A stretch of DNA of 64,000 bases. Source: Vibrio sp. MEBiC08052 (GTDB taxonomy: Bacteria; Pseudomonadota; Gammaproteobacteria; Enterobacterales; Vibrionaceae). The stretch lies in contig NZ_KQ947475.1 of NCBI RefSeq assembly GCF_001506075.1, positions 2,388,390 to 2,452,389 of the forward strand, written 5' to 3'. Each line of letters starts with the position of its first letter. Position 1 is the stretch's first letter. Positions 18,946 through 28,600 of this stretch are shown here, piece by piece. The notes below the pieces were generated by a model. It ran no database searches, was not told where the DNA came from, and saw only the letters and a list, made by a program, of their open reading frames with translations. The translations under genes and the position numbers were made by a program.

Positions 18946-19413
18946 ATGAATCCATTACAGGTTGGAACACCTTCACCACACTTTTCACTGCCGGATCAAG
19001 ATGGAAATCCTGTGAGTCTGACTGATTTCAAAGGCAAAAAAGTCCTGCTTTATTTCTATCCGAAAGCCATGACTCCCGGATGTACCGTTCAAGCACAAGG
19101 GCTGCGTGATATCAAAGCAGAACTTGATGAGAAAAATGTTGTTGTACTGGGTGTGAGTACCGATCCGGTCAAGCGTTTAGGCAAATTCATCGAACGAGAC
19201 AGCCTGAACTTCACACTGCTCTCTGATGAGGAGCATCAGCTTGCAGAAACTTTTGGGGTCTGGGGAGAGAAAAAGTTCATGGGCAAAGTCTACGATGGTT
19301 TGCACCGTATCAGTTTTCTCATCAATGAAGAGGGTGTCATCGAGCACGTCTTTGATAAGTTCAAAACCAAAGATCATCATGAGGTCGTATTAGACTATCT
19401 GAATAGCAAATAA
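18946..19413 (+). CDS. bcp: Thioredoxin-dependent thiol peroxidase (Bcp/PrxQ)
   Basis: A 155-residue peroxiredoxin that reduces hydrogen and alkyl peroxides in the cytoplasm. The peroxidatic Cys is in MTPGCTVQAQGLRD. E. coli Bcp has a second, resolving Cys five residues later (CTVQAC); here that position is Gln, so the protein must use another resolving thiol or act as a 1-Cys enzyme. The start at 18946 has AAAGGA before it. The gene marks the left border of the accessory island, and a diverged copy of its last 24 codons lies at the right border (49979-50053). Confidence 0.95.
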   Translation: MNPLQVGTPSPHFSLPDQDGNPVSLTDFKGKKVLLYFYPKAMTPGCTVQAQGLRDIKAELDEKNVVVLGVSTDPVKRLGKFIERDSLNFTLLSDEEHQLAETFGVWGEKKFMGKVYDGLHRISFLINEEGVIEHVFDKFKTKDHHEVVLDYLNSK

Positions 19414-19443
19414 ATTGGTCTCTTCATCGATTTCAAATTAAAC

Positions 19444-19487
19444 AAATCGTGAATTTCCTGTCACTACAACAAGTGATTCACGATTTT
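19444..19487 (+). terminator. Terminator of bcp
   Basis: AAATCGTGAAT and ATTCACGATTT form a long stem with a nested TCACT/AGTGA stem inside, followed by TTTT. It lies 30 bases after the bcp stop and separates it from the converging island operon. Confidence 0.75.
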
Positions 19488-19566
19488 ATCAATATCCATC
19501 ACCTAACTACCGTTTTTAGCGATTGATGAAATGGTTCCATAATCACTCGGTTTGTCAAAGCCAGAG

Positions 19567-20394
19567 CTACCTTTTATATGAATAATTTGTTAGCAACTTC
19601 CCACGAATATAGTGTTCCGTCCAATCTTTCTCTTCAGGCTCGATTTTTGTAAACAAACGAGTCGCAGCGACGGGTAATAACCAAGGGTCAATGGCTTCTC
19701 GATCGAGCCCAGAAAGGCGAAGGTATTCGTTAAGAAAAATCCGGGCAAAATACCGGCGATAGGCATTATGTAACCGATGATAAAGGGAAGAATTTTGCAA
19801 CACAGGTGCCTGCACCGGGTGTTTCTGGATCAGCAGCGTGTGGACCACATCAGCGATCGGATGACCCACGGTTGCTTCCGCCCAGTCCAACACGACCGGC
19901 CCCGTTCGGGTGAAAATAAGATTCTCCTGATGCAAATCGTTGTGACACAGCCGGCTGGCTTGCGGGAGCTGATCAAACAACCGGACGATATGCGCGCTGC
20001 CCTCTTCTCCCAAACGAGCTTTCGTCTGCAAAATGGCAGTGCGCATCAGCGAGCTCTGTTCGGTAAACCCTGACGCATCAACAGCATTGATCTCCGCCTG
20101 TATCCGGGCGAGCTGTCTGGCGTAGGCGTGAATTCTGTACGGGGCTTTCGATAAAATATCGGTCATCGTCGGCCCCTGAATGTACTCCATGACCACACCA
20201 AACCGGTCTCCGTGCTGAATCACGTCATAGATGTCCGGCACCCGGATGCCATAATCTTTTGCCTTGCGAGTCTGGGCGACTTCACGTTCAACCCGCTCAC
20301 GGCTCACCGTCGGGTGAAAGAATTTCACCACCGTCCGGGCATCCGCCGACAACACAAGCTCCGTCTTCCCATGACTCAGCAGCAGTCGCGTCAT
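19567..20394 (-). CDS. Aminoglycoside phosphotransferase-like small-molecule kinase
   Basis: A 275-residue protein with the APH/choline-kinase fold. The N-lobe Lys is in TVVKFF (about residue 24), the hinge in VVMEYIQGPTM, the catalytic loop is HNDLHQEN with Asp near 153, and the metal-binding Asp is in VLDWAEA near 170. These kinases phosphorylate hydroxylated small molecules, but the substrate cannot be read from the sequence. It is the last gene of the island operon, 11 bases after the hydroxylase-like gene with AGAGGA before its ATG. It may phosphorylate the polyketide product or an intermediate, or give self-protection; both are inference. Confidence 0.8.
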   Translation of the reverse strand: MTRLLLSHGKTELVLSADARTVVKFFHPTVSRERVEREVAQTRKAKDYGIRVPDIYDVIQHGDRFGVVMEYIQGPTMTDILSKAPYRIHAYARQLARIQAEINAVDASGFTEQSSLMRTAILQTKARLGEEGSAHIVRLFDQLPQASRLCHNDLHQENLIFTRTGPVVLDWAEATVGHPIADVVHTLLIQKHPVQAPVLQNSSLYHRLHNAYRRYFARIFLNEYLRLSGLDREAIDPWLLPVAATRLFTKIEPEEKDWTEHYIRGKLLTNYSYKR

Positions 20395-20405
20395 CTATCC
20401 TCTCT

Positions 20406-21155
20406 TCAAAGCAGGTTGTGAATAGGGAGATAGACAGCAAACCCCACCCGCAGCACGTGATAGATTGATTTTTTGACATACCGCTTTCTCCGGCGCAAAA
20501 ACTCATACTTTTGATAGAGCATCTGAATCATCGCAGACGCCAGCACATGTGCGCAGATATCATTTTTTCGATGCTGATATTCCGGCCGTATGATATCCAG
20601 AATCATCACATAACGTCGCAGATCAGTATGGTTCCAGGCCGTGTGCGTCTGTGCATCGCAAAACAACAGGGTCACGCCTTCCTGCCAGCCCTTGATTTTA
20701 TCCCTGACCTGAAAACCGCAGTCCGGCAGGGGTGCCGGAATTTTCAGCCCCATATGACAACGGATAACCGCATCGGTATCTCCCTGATGCGGATTGATGT
20801 TGGATTGCGGTTCTAAAATACTTAAAGAGGCCGAAGTGCAACCAGGCAAGGCCTTGAGCAACTTGATCGTCTCCGGGCACCGCTTGCAGTTATGACGATT
20901 TTTCAAACGCCAGAACATCAGCCCCATGGTTTTCCACTGCTGCGGCGGAAAAGCCATCGCATGGTTGATTTTATAGGGCTGCAACCGATCCGGGTTCTCT
21001 TCTAACAGTTCGAAAAGCTCATCCCGGATGACCAACCAGTTCTCTTCCAGAATCTTCGTCCAGGGCTGATCTGCTTTGTCATAAAAAGAAGGGTGATCTC
21101 CGGTATAGCGGCCACCAAAAATACTGTACCAAGGTTGGGTAGACCGACTAAACAT
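20406..21155 (-). CDS. Aspartyl/asparaginyl beta-hydroxylase-like oxygenase
   Basis: A 249-residue protein of the AspH/LpxO family of Fe(II)/2-oxoglutarate oxygenases. The core motifs are NPHQGDTDAVIRCHMGL (iron His near 123, Arg near 132) and AQTHTAWNHTDLRRYV (second His near 171, Arg near 180), the expected iron- and 2-oxoglutarate-binding set. Family members hydroxylate peptide Asp/Asn residues or, in LpxO, a fatty acyl chain. Its ATG overlaps the end of the polyketide synthase gene by eight bases, suggesting the two work together, so hydroxylation of the PKS product is a reasonable inference. A cluster of Cys residues (NCKRCP) near 90 is unexplained. Confidence 0.85.
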   Translation of the reverse strand: MFSRSTQPWYSIFGGRYTGDHPSFYDKADQPWTKILEENWLVIRDELFELLEENPDRLQPYKINHAMAFPPQQWKTMGLMFWRLKNRHNCKRCPETIKLLKALPGCTSASLSILEPQSNINPHQGDTDAVIRCHMGLKIPAPLPDCGFQVRDKIKGWQEGVTLLFCDAQTHTAWNHTDLRRYVMILDIIRPEYQHRKNDICAHVLASAMIQMLYQKYEFLRRRKRYVKKSIYHVLRVGFAVYLPIHNLL

Positions 21156-24100
21156 TCACTTCCCCCCCATTGAGATGCGGCTGCACCGCTACTGAAGAAA
21201 TATCAGCCATATGAATGTCGATACTCTCCTGTGGATTTGATGACTTATCTGCAAGATAATCCCGCAATGTGTGTGCTATCAGTGCCAGCAACGGCGCTTG
21301 TTGCTCATGCACCAGACGATGTCCACCCGGCAGATAGCACAGCTCAAAATCTCCGGTCGAAAAATTCACCCACTGTCTGACACGTTTGGGGGACAAAATC
21401 GGATCGTCCAGACCGGCGATAATCTGAAGCGGCACCCCAACGGTACTTTCCTGAGGCTGATAAGTTTCCAGCAGTTTAATATCCGCTCGCAGGAGTGTGA
21501 TAGTGCGCGCCAGAATCAGGCGTCGGGTCGAGTGACGATCTGCACCTTCGTACTTTTCTAACACGGCATCAATGAACTGATCATCGGGCAAACCATGAAT
21601 GTGCTCTGAGTCTCGCACCGCTGGCGCATTACACCCGGAGAGCATCATATGAACCGGCAACATACGCCCGTCCTGTGCCAGCGCAAGGCAGCTTTCAAAT
21701 GCCATCAAGGCCCCCAAACTATGTCCATAAAAGGCGAAAGGCAGATCGGCCGGGGGATCAAAATGCGCCATCAAATCATCAATCAACGCATGCATGTCGG
21801 TATACGGTGGCTCTTCACTGCGTTCATCTTTTCCCGGTGGCTGCACCCCGATCAACGCCACCCCGGGCGGCAACTCAGCGTTCCAAGCTTGGTACACCAA
21901 AGCACCGGAGCCAGTATAAGGAAAGCAATACAGGACAATCTGCGTATCCGGGGTAATCGGTTTGAAGACCCGGAACCACTGCCCCTGGGCCTGAGTCACT
22001 GCCGCAACCGATAATGGCAGTGTTGGAGACGGAGCCGGGTCCGCCTGCGGTCTCATCGTAGCCTCATTCGGCACGTCATCCCCGGTATCTTCTGTCATGG
22101 CTGTCTGCGGGTGTTTGGTCTGGTACACCAGCTCAAACAAATAGTCTGTCACGGCATTGATATGTGGATAATTATAGGCCAGTGTGTTCGGCAATTTGAC
22201 TTGAAAATACTGCTCCAACTTGGTGGCAAATAAAATCGCCATCAACGAATCCATTCCCAAAAAATTAAACCGCTGATCACCGGGAATGTCATCCACCGAT
22301 TCAATCAACATCACTGAACGCAATTCCATTACCACGATTTGTTTGATCTGTGCCCTAGCCTCTGCCGGGCTTGCCCCGACAATCGGCTGCAAATGCTCCT
22401 GTGTCACCGCCGCATCAGCAAGGTGATGCACCCCGACCACTTGTTCAAACAAAGAGGGTTGCAGGGTGAAGTCGATAAACGATTGATACTGCTGCCAGTC
22501 AATGTGACCAATCAGCGACAGCGCACGCCCGGTCACCATTACCTCCTCCATCACATGCAATGCATCAGCCGGTGGCATCAGCGTAAATCCCATTTTGCCC
22601 AATATTTGGGCTTCTTCCGGTTTCGCACTCATCCCGACTTCTGCCCACGGGCCCCAATCCAGACTCAGGGCCGGTAGCCCGATGCCCTGCCGGTATAAAC
22701 TCACTGCATCCAAAAAGAAGTTCGCGGCGGTGTAGTGACTCAGGTTCACCGATCCCCACAAGGCAGAGACCGATGAATATAAGAGGAAACAATCCAAATC
22801 CATCGACAAACTGAGTTGATGCAGTTGCCATGTAGCTGCAATTTTGGTCTGCAAGGTATCGAAGAATGCCTCCGGATCCAAGTCAATGATTTTATCAAAC
22901 CAGTTCACCCCCGCTGCATGAATCAAGCCACGTACCGGAATGTCTCTCTCTGCCAACGACTGCACCAATCCAGTCAGCGCACCGGGTTTCCGGACATCCA
23001 GACTCACCACCTCAACGATCACCTGTTGCGCCCGCAGAACTTGTAGCTGTTGCACCTGTGTCAATACCGGATCCCTGTCCGTCAGTGTCGCCCACTGTTC
23101 CTCCGGCGGGAGTGACTGACGACTGATTAGAATTAGGTGCTTCGCGCCTTTATCGATCACCCATTGCGCGGTTTTCAGCCCCAATCCGCCTAGTCCGCCG
23201 GTGATCACAAACACCCCGTCATCACGAAAGGTCACAGTTTCTGAAGGCTGCGACGGTGCGGACACCGGCGCCAATTGCTCAACATATTGATCCCCTTGCC
23301 TGAATACCACGCAATGTTCAGAGCCGGGATGCAGTATCTTCGCCATCAACCCGGCAGCATTCGTATCAGCACTGGTACCGGCATCAAGATCAATCATACC
23401 CCCGCGCCATTCAGGATGTTCGAGATACAAGGTTTTGGCGAAGCCCCAAATCGGGGCTGCGCTCAGATTCACCTGTTCGGCGGCATCCGACATGAGCTGT
23501 TGCGACATTCGGGTCACCACCCACACCGGAGGTGTGATTGCAACCTGACGGAGCGCTTTCAGCAAGACTATCAAGCCGCCCAATGACGTTCTCAGTGCTT
23601 GATCCATCTCTGGTAATGCAAGTTGATCCGGGGCTATGAGGGTGTCCTCATCCGATAAGTAAACCACTTTCCAGGCTTCAATATCTGCCCGGCTTCTGCT
23701 GGTGAGAATATGATTCAGGGTGACAAAGGCATCAGCCGTCTCCGCCTGCGGTAACAGGCAGGCATCACAGGCGTGACGATCCGCGCCGTCGGTCGAAAGC
23801 CAGAAGACCTGATGCCCGCGCGCCCTGATTTGCGCACTAAGAGATTGTAAGATGGCCGAATCCGGCCCGACCAACAACCAAGAGAGCCGGGTTCTCAAAT
23901 CCACCACGTCCTCAGGATGCGGCACGGGTTGCCGTTTGACCCACACCAAATCGTACCGGGCTGGCTGTACGGGTCTCCCGGCTGACGCTGAAGCGTCGGA
24001 CGAGATGGGTGAGTGTCTGCCATAAATCGGCCCGGCAAAGGCTGCGATGTTTTCCGGTTCGAGCCCTTTAAGCCAATAACGCTGGTGATCAAAGACCAGA

Positions 24101-27100
24101 CCGGGAATCTGATCCGGTTTTTGCTCACCGGCAAGCAGTGATTGCCAGATGAGATCCACGCCCTGTTCGTAAAGCCGCCCGGCACTCTCAAGAAAATGGG
24201 CATGCTCGGTTTTACCGCCTTTTGGCGGACTCAAAGAACGCAGTAACACCAGATCCGGTTGTGTCAGACATTCCCGGACTGCCACTAAAGTGGCGGCACC
24301 CGGTCCAATTTCCAGAAAGTTGCTGACGTTGTCCTGCGCCAGATGTCCGACTGCATCAGAGAACTGCACCGTCTCGCGCATATGCCGCACCCAGTGGGCA
24401 GCAGTCGGGGCTTCCGTCATCCGAGTTGCCGTGGTTGAAGATATCCAATATTTGACCGGTGGAAGAAACGTAAACTGACTGGCATACGCGTTAAAGGCCG
24501 CCAGAACCGGGTCCAGCAAATGACAGTGATACGCATACGGTACCGGCAAAGGTTGCACCTGTACTCCTCTGTCGGAAAATTGCTGTGCGACCTGCCGGAC
24601 AGCTGCTTCCGGCCCGGCAATCACGGTTTTACCCGGACTGTTGACCACCGCAATCTGCACCGGGGCATCCCCCAATGCTGCTGCCACTTCAGCCTTGCCT
24701 GCAAACAGAGTCACCATGGTGCCCGGTGCGGCAAGCGTCACCACCAGTTCTGCACGTTTTTTCAGCAGCCTAACCCCAGTTTCCGGTGAAAAACATCCTG
24801 CCAGACACGCCGCTGCATACTCGCCTAAACTATGTCCCAGTAGTCGGTACGGCATGACTCCACACGCCTGCCAGGCAATTCCCAACGCGTATTGAATCGC
24901 GAATAAAACAACCGGCTGATAGCATTGCGCAACCACATTATCTGCCGGCGTATCGAAAGCCAGCGTTTGTAATGACAAGCTCTGTGCGTGCCGGTCCTGA
25001 TGCTCCCCGAGGTGTGTCTGTCCCGGTAAGCTCGCCTCTGCCCATGCTTTGGCGCAGCGGTCAAAAGCCTGACGGAAAACAGTCAGCGTCTGATACAGCG
25101 TTTCTCCCATGTGTAGGTATTGTCCGCCTTGCCCGCTGAACAGAAAACACACGCGCGCCGACATGTCCGCCGGGGCGGTAACCTTACTCTGCCGACTGAC
25201 GAACTGTGCCAGTTGCGCTTGCAAACCCGAGTGACTGTCAGCCACAAAGGCTTTCCTGTATCTGAGGTGCGTGCGGCACTGAGCCTGCGTTGTGGTGAGA
25301 TCCGCCAGAGAAATCAGCGGTGGTGTCTCCAGAAATTCCGACCAGCAACGGGCCTGATTCAGGAGCCCGCCAGCGCTGTGATGGGAGAGCACAAACAACT
25401 GTTCTGTCCCTTCATGGCATATATCTTCATAGAACACCCCGTCACGGGAAGCCCGTTTATGATCTGCGAAAAATGACATTTCCCCCGTTTCGGCCGTCTG
25501 AACACCTGTAACGGGTTCCGGTGCGGCCAGAATGGCATGCGCCAGAGAGCCGCCAAACCCAAACGAACTCACCGCTGCCACTTTGTGCCGATCCTCCCAC
25601 GGGTGCGCCTCAACAGGGATCATCAAGCGGCTGTGTTCAAGGTGAATCCGTGGATTCAATTGTGAAAAATGAACCTGAGGCGGGATGATATGTCGGTTGA
25701 GCATCAATACCACTTTAATAACTCCGGCAATTCCGGCAGCCGATTCAAGGTGCCCGATATTCGCTTTCACAGAACCGACATAACAAGGGGCACCACCCGG
25801 GTCGCCATACAGATCCACGAGCTGTTCCATCTCCACCGGATCACCGGTAGGAGTGCCTGTTCCGTGCGCTTCAATAAAACGAACTTCCGAACCGGTCAAT
25901 CCGGCCTGTTGCAGGGTTTTACGGATCAGGCGGTGCTGGGCCGTGCCATTGGGAAAAGTCATACCGGCACTTTGCCCGTCCTGTGCGGCTACACAACCCT
26001 TAACCTCTGCCAGAATTCGATCCCCGTCACGCATCGCAGCGCTGCGGCGTTTCAGCATCACCAGACCACACCCTTCAGCCCGGACATACCCGTCCGCACT
26101 GGCATCAAAGGCTTTACACCGTCCCTTGGGGGACATCATCCCAAACTGAGACAAGGTTACGGTGGTCCCCGGAGAAATAATCGCGTTAACCCCCCCGACA
26201 ATCGCCTGTTCGCATTCACCGTCACGGATGGCTTTCAAACCATAATTAAAAGCCGTCAGAGAGGAAGAACACGCCGTATCAATGGCCACACTCGGCCCTT
26301 TGAGATCATAAAAATAAGACAATCGATTGGCGGCAATACTATTGGCATTCCCCAAGCCGGAATACGCATTAAACCCTTCCAGCGTTTCAGACAATTTGAT
26401 TTTCAGATAGAGATAGTCATTGTTCGCAATGCCAATAAAAACCCCCGTATCGGAATGCTTTAAGTCGGCTTTGGTCACACCGGCGTGTTCCAGCAGTCGC
26501 CAAGAGGTTTCCAGTAACATACGCTGCTGCGGATCGACTTCTGCCGCTTCATAGGGCGAGATACCAAATAAAGCCGGATCAAATTGATCAATGTGGTCCG
26601 TCAATCCGGCCCAGCGGGTATTCATTTTGCCCGGCACTGCAACTTGAGGGTCAAAGAAAATACTGTTGTCCCAACGGGTTGCGGGAACTTTGGTAATCCC
26701 GTCCCGACCTTCACACAACATCTGCCAGAACTGCTCCAGTGTCTCGACGCCACCGGGGAAACGGCAGGCCATACCCACAATCACCACCGCATCATCGGCC
26801 TCTGACGTGGCTGATGATGCAGATACCTTGCCCACCGGCACTTCAGGACTCGAATAGAGTGTTTTCAGTTCCCCGGAAAGATACAAAGCCATGCAGCGGT
26901 TTCTGGCCAATTTATGATTCGGAGTTTTCGGCATCAGACCTGCGGCAATCAGGTGAATCGCCTGCGCCTGAATCCCGAAGCTGTCAGACAAATTCGCCTG
27001 CATGGTTTGGACAATGGCCGGGTACTGATGTCTGGGTGTATGCCGCTGGATTTCCTGAAAAATCACCAACTGTTCATGTCCATTCACCACATGGCCGACA

Positions 27101-28521
27101 CAAGCGGTTTTGTCGTCACTGCGGAGCCCGTCATGATCAAATTTAGCGACCATTTCCAGATCTTCTGCGTGATAACTGACGCCCCGGAGAATCACCGTTT
27201 CTTTCAAACGCCCGGTGATATAAAGACATCCGTTGACCAACAATCCCAAATCCCCGGTATGCAGGGCTGCCACCCCGCCGGGAAGTTGCCCTGAGTCCGA
27301 CTGATAGTAACCGGAGAAGATGGAAGGCGACCGGACGATAATCTCCCCTTCCTGCCCCGGCGGTAGCTCGGTGCCAGAAGCGGGATCGCAGATACCAATG
27401 TCCTGTTGCAGAGCACTGAGCGGATAAGGCGTTAAACGCCACTGCACACTGCCTGCTGATTTATCCATGATGTAAGGCTCCAATGCAGCCAGACTCAACG
27501 CCCCGCCGGCAACCAGTAACGTGGCCTCCGCCAGACCATAAACCGGATAAATGGCGCTGGCCTGAATCCCGACTGCCTGAAAGCGCTCGACAAAAGCGGT
27601 CAGTTGCCCGACATCCACAGTCTCGGAGCCGACATACAAATACTTGAGACAACTGAGATCCCACTGGGGATCGGGCGTCGTGACCCGGCGCAAACAGTCG
27701 TCAATCGCAAACGCAGGCACCGCCGCCAGATTCCCCCGGTAGCGGTGAACGGCCGCAAGCCAAACGTCAGGTGCCGCCAGAAAAGACGCCGGCGGCAGAA
27801 AGTACCCCTGACCCGATTCATTAAGCACCGTAAACAAATGCCCGACCAGCCCCATGTCATGATGCAGGGGCAACCAGCCCACCATCCGCACCCGTTCCTG
27901 ACGCTGAAACGTACCGCCCATCGCATCCAGATTCGCCAGCACCTGTGTGTGGGTCAGGCACACACCTTTCGGCTGACTGGTGGAGCCGGACGTGTACTGA
28001 ATATAGGCAAGATCCTGTGGCGAGACTTCCGGCAGGACAAGCGGTTCTGATGACCCGGGGTCCGCCTCCGGCGCAATCAGCGATGTCACACACAGTATGT
28101 TGAGTGGCAAATCCGCAAAACACATCTGTGCCAGCGCCTGTTGCTCTACCGGCAGTAACAGGATTGTGGCATCCCCGGCCTGCACAATCGCCCGGATACG
28201 GCCAATAGTCTGCTTGTCGTTTTGATGGCGAAACGCCGGTAAGGGAGCTGGGACACATCCGGCCAACAGGCAGGCAAAAAAACCAATCACAAACTGACAT
28301 TGATCTTCAATCGCGATTAGCACAACATCACCGGGGTTCGTCCTGTGGCGCATCTGTCGCGCCGCTGCCAGACAACGAGTTTTCAGGTCGATGTAGGTGA
28401 GCAATTCCCGGCGCTGGCCAGTGTGATCCAAAAAAATCAACGCATAGTCGTTCATCCGCTCTTCCGGATGACAGGTCACCAAGTCCTGTACACACTGACG
28501 CATTTCCGATTTCCATTGCAT
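21148..28521 (-). CDS. Single-module polyketide synthase FAAL-KS-AT-KR-ACP-TE
   Basis: A 2457-residue multidomain enzyme. Residues 1-560 are a fatty acyl-AMP ligase (YTSGSTSQPKG at 176). A ketosynthase spans 577-1000 with all catalytic residues (Cys751 in DTACSSS, His886 in EAHGTGT, His924 in NIGHLESAAG). The acyltransferase is at about 1120-1430 (GHSLGEY, Ser1231; specificity motif YAYH at 1329). A ketoreductase with its structural half covers 1520-1980 (TGGLGGLG, Ser1917, Tyr1930, Asn1934). The carrier protein has its phosphopantetheine Ser at 2092 (GMDSL). A thioesterase spans 2190-2430 (GHSLG, Ser2268; Asp2373; His2401). There is no DH or ER, so the predicted product is a fatty acid extended by one unit with a beta-hydroxyl and then released. 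No carrier protein lies between FAAL and KS. No phosphopantetheinyl transferase is in the window. Confidence 0.95.
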   Translation of the reverse strand: MQWKSEMRQCVQDLVTCHPEERMNDYALIFLDHTGQRRELLTYIDLKTRCLAAARQMRHRTNPGDVVLIAIEDQCQFVIGFFACLLAGCVPAPLPAFRHQNDKQTIGRIRAIVQAGDATILLLPVEQQALAQMCFADLPLNILCVTSLIAPEADPGSSEPLVLPEVSPQDLAYIQYTSGSTSQPKGVCLTHTQVLANLDAMGGTFQRQERVRMVGWLPLHHDMGLVGHLFTVLNESGQGYFLPPASFLAAPDVWLAAVHRYRGNLAAVPAFAIDDCLRRVTTPDPQWDLSCLKYLYVGSETVDVGQLTAFVERFQAVGIQASAIYPVYGLAEATLLVAGGALSLAALEPYIMDKSAGSVQWRLTPYPLSALQQDIGICDPASGTELPPGQEGEIIVRSPSIFSGYYQSDSGQLPGGVAALHTGDLGLLVNGCLYITGRLKETVILRGVSYHAEDLEMVAKFDHDGLRSDDKTACVGHVVNGHEQLVIFQEIQRHTPRHQYPAIVQTMQANLSDSFGIQAQAIHLIAAGLMPKTPNHKLARNRCMALYLSGELKTLYSSPEVPVGKVSASSATSEADDAVVIVGMACRFPGGVETLEQFWQMLCEGRDGITKVPATRWDNSIFFDPQVAVPGKMNTRWAGLTDHIDQFDPALFGISPYEAAEVDPQQRMLLETSWRLLEHAGVTKADLKHSDTGVFIGIANNDYLYLKIKLSETLEGFNAYSGLGNANSIAANRLSYFYDLKGPSVAIDTACSSSLTAFNYGLKAIRDGECEQAIVGGVNAIISPGTTVTLSQFGMMSPKGRCKAFDASADGYVRAEGCGLVMLKRRSAAMRDGDRILAEVKGCVAAQDGQSAGMTFPNGTAQHRLIRKTLQQAGLTGSEVRFIEAHGTGTPTGDPVEMEQLVDLYGDPGGAPCYVGSVKANIGHLESAAGIAGVIKVVLMLNRHIIPPQVHFSQLNPRIHLEHSRLMIPVEAHPWEDRHKVAAVSSFGFGGSLAHAILAAPEPVTGVQTAETGEMSFFADHKRASRDGVFYEDICHEGTEQLFVLSHHSAGGLLNQARCWSEFLETPPLISLADLTTTQAQCRTHLRYRKAFVADSHSGLQAQLAQFVSRQSKVTAPADMSARVCFLFSGQGGQYLHMGETLYQTLTVFRQAFDRCAKAWAEASLPGQTHLGEHQDRHAQSLSLQTLAFDTPADNVVAQCYQPVVLFAIQYALGIAWQACGVMPYRLLGHSLGEYAAACLAGCFSPETGVRLLKKRAELVVTLAAPGTMVTLFAGKAEVAAALGDAPVQIAVVNSPGKTVIAGPEAAVRQVAQQFSDRGVQVQPLPVPYAYHCHLLDPVLAAFNAYASQFTFLPPVKYWISSTTATRMTEAPTAAHWVRHMRETVQFSDAVGHLAQDNVSNFLEIGPGAATLVAVRECLTQPDLVLLRSLSPPKGGKTEHAHFLESAGRLYEQGVDLIWQSLLAGEQKPDQIPGLVFDHQRYWLKGLEPENIAAFAGPIYGRHSPISSDASASAGRPVQPARYDLVWVKRQPVPHPEDVVDLRTRLSWLLVGPDSAILQSLSAQIRARGHQVFWLSTDGADRHACDACLLPQAETADAFVTLNHILTSRSRADIEAWKVVYLSDEDTLIAPDQLALPEMDQALRTSLGGLIVLLKALRQVAITPPVWVVTRMSQQLMSDAAEQVNLSAAPIWGFAKTLYLEHPEWRGGMIDLDAGTSADTNAAGLMAKILHPGSEHCVVFRQGDQYVEQLAPVSAPSQPSETVTFRDDGVFVITGGLGGLGLKTAQWVIDKGAKHLILISRQSLPPEEQWATLTDRDPVLTQVQQLQVLRAQQVIVEVVSLDVRKPGALTGLVQSLAERDIPVRGLIHAAGVNWFDKIIDLDPEAFFDTLQTKIAATWQLHQLSLSMDLDCFLLYSSVSALWGSVNLSHYTAANFFLDAVSLYRQGIGLPALSLDWGPWAEVGMSAKPEEAQILGKMGFTLMPPADALHVMEEVMVTGRALSLIGHIDWQQYQSFIDFTLQPSLFEQVVGVHHLADAAVTQEHLQPIVGASPAEARAQIKQIVVMELRSVMLIESVDDIPGDQRFNFLGMDSLMAILFATKLEQYFQVKLPNTLAYNYPHINAVTDYLFELVYQTKHPQTAMTEDTGDDVPNEATMRPQADPAPSPTLPLSVAAVTQAQGQWFRVFKPITPDTQIVLYCFPYTGSGALVYQAWNAELPPGVALIGVQPPGKDERSEEPPYTDMHALIDDLMAHFDPPADLPFAFYGHSLGALMAFESCLALAQDGRMLPVHMMLSGCNAPAVRDSEHIHGLPDDQFIDAVLEKYEGADRHSTRRLILARTITLLRADIKLLETYQPQESTVGVPLQIIAGLDDPILSPKRVRQWVNFSTGDFELCYLPGGHRLVHEQQAPLLALIAHTLRDYLADKSSNPQESIDIHMADISSVAVQPHLNGGEVNV

Positions 28522-28600
28522 TCTGTTTATCTCCGTTTGTTCTTGTAGTGCGGGCTCACACTTGCCGGGGTGTCGCTCCCCATTGCCCCGCAGGGCCGGT

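Noticed and set aside
26820..26860. A hidden carrier-protein domain between FAAL and KS
   Set aside because: Only about 17 residues separate the domains, with no D/GxDSL-like motif; an ACP needs about 70.
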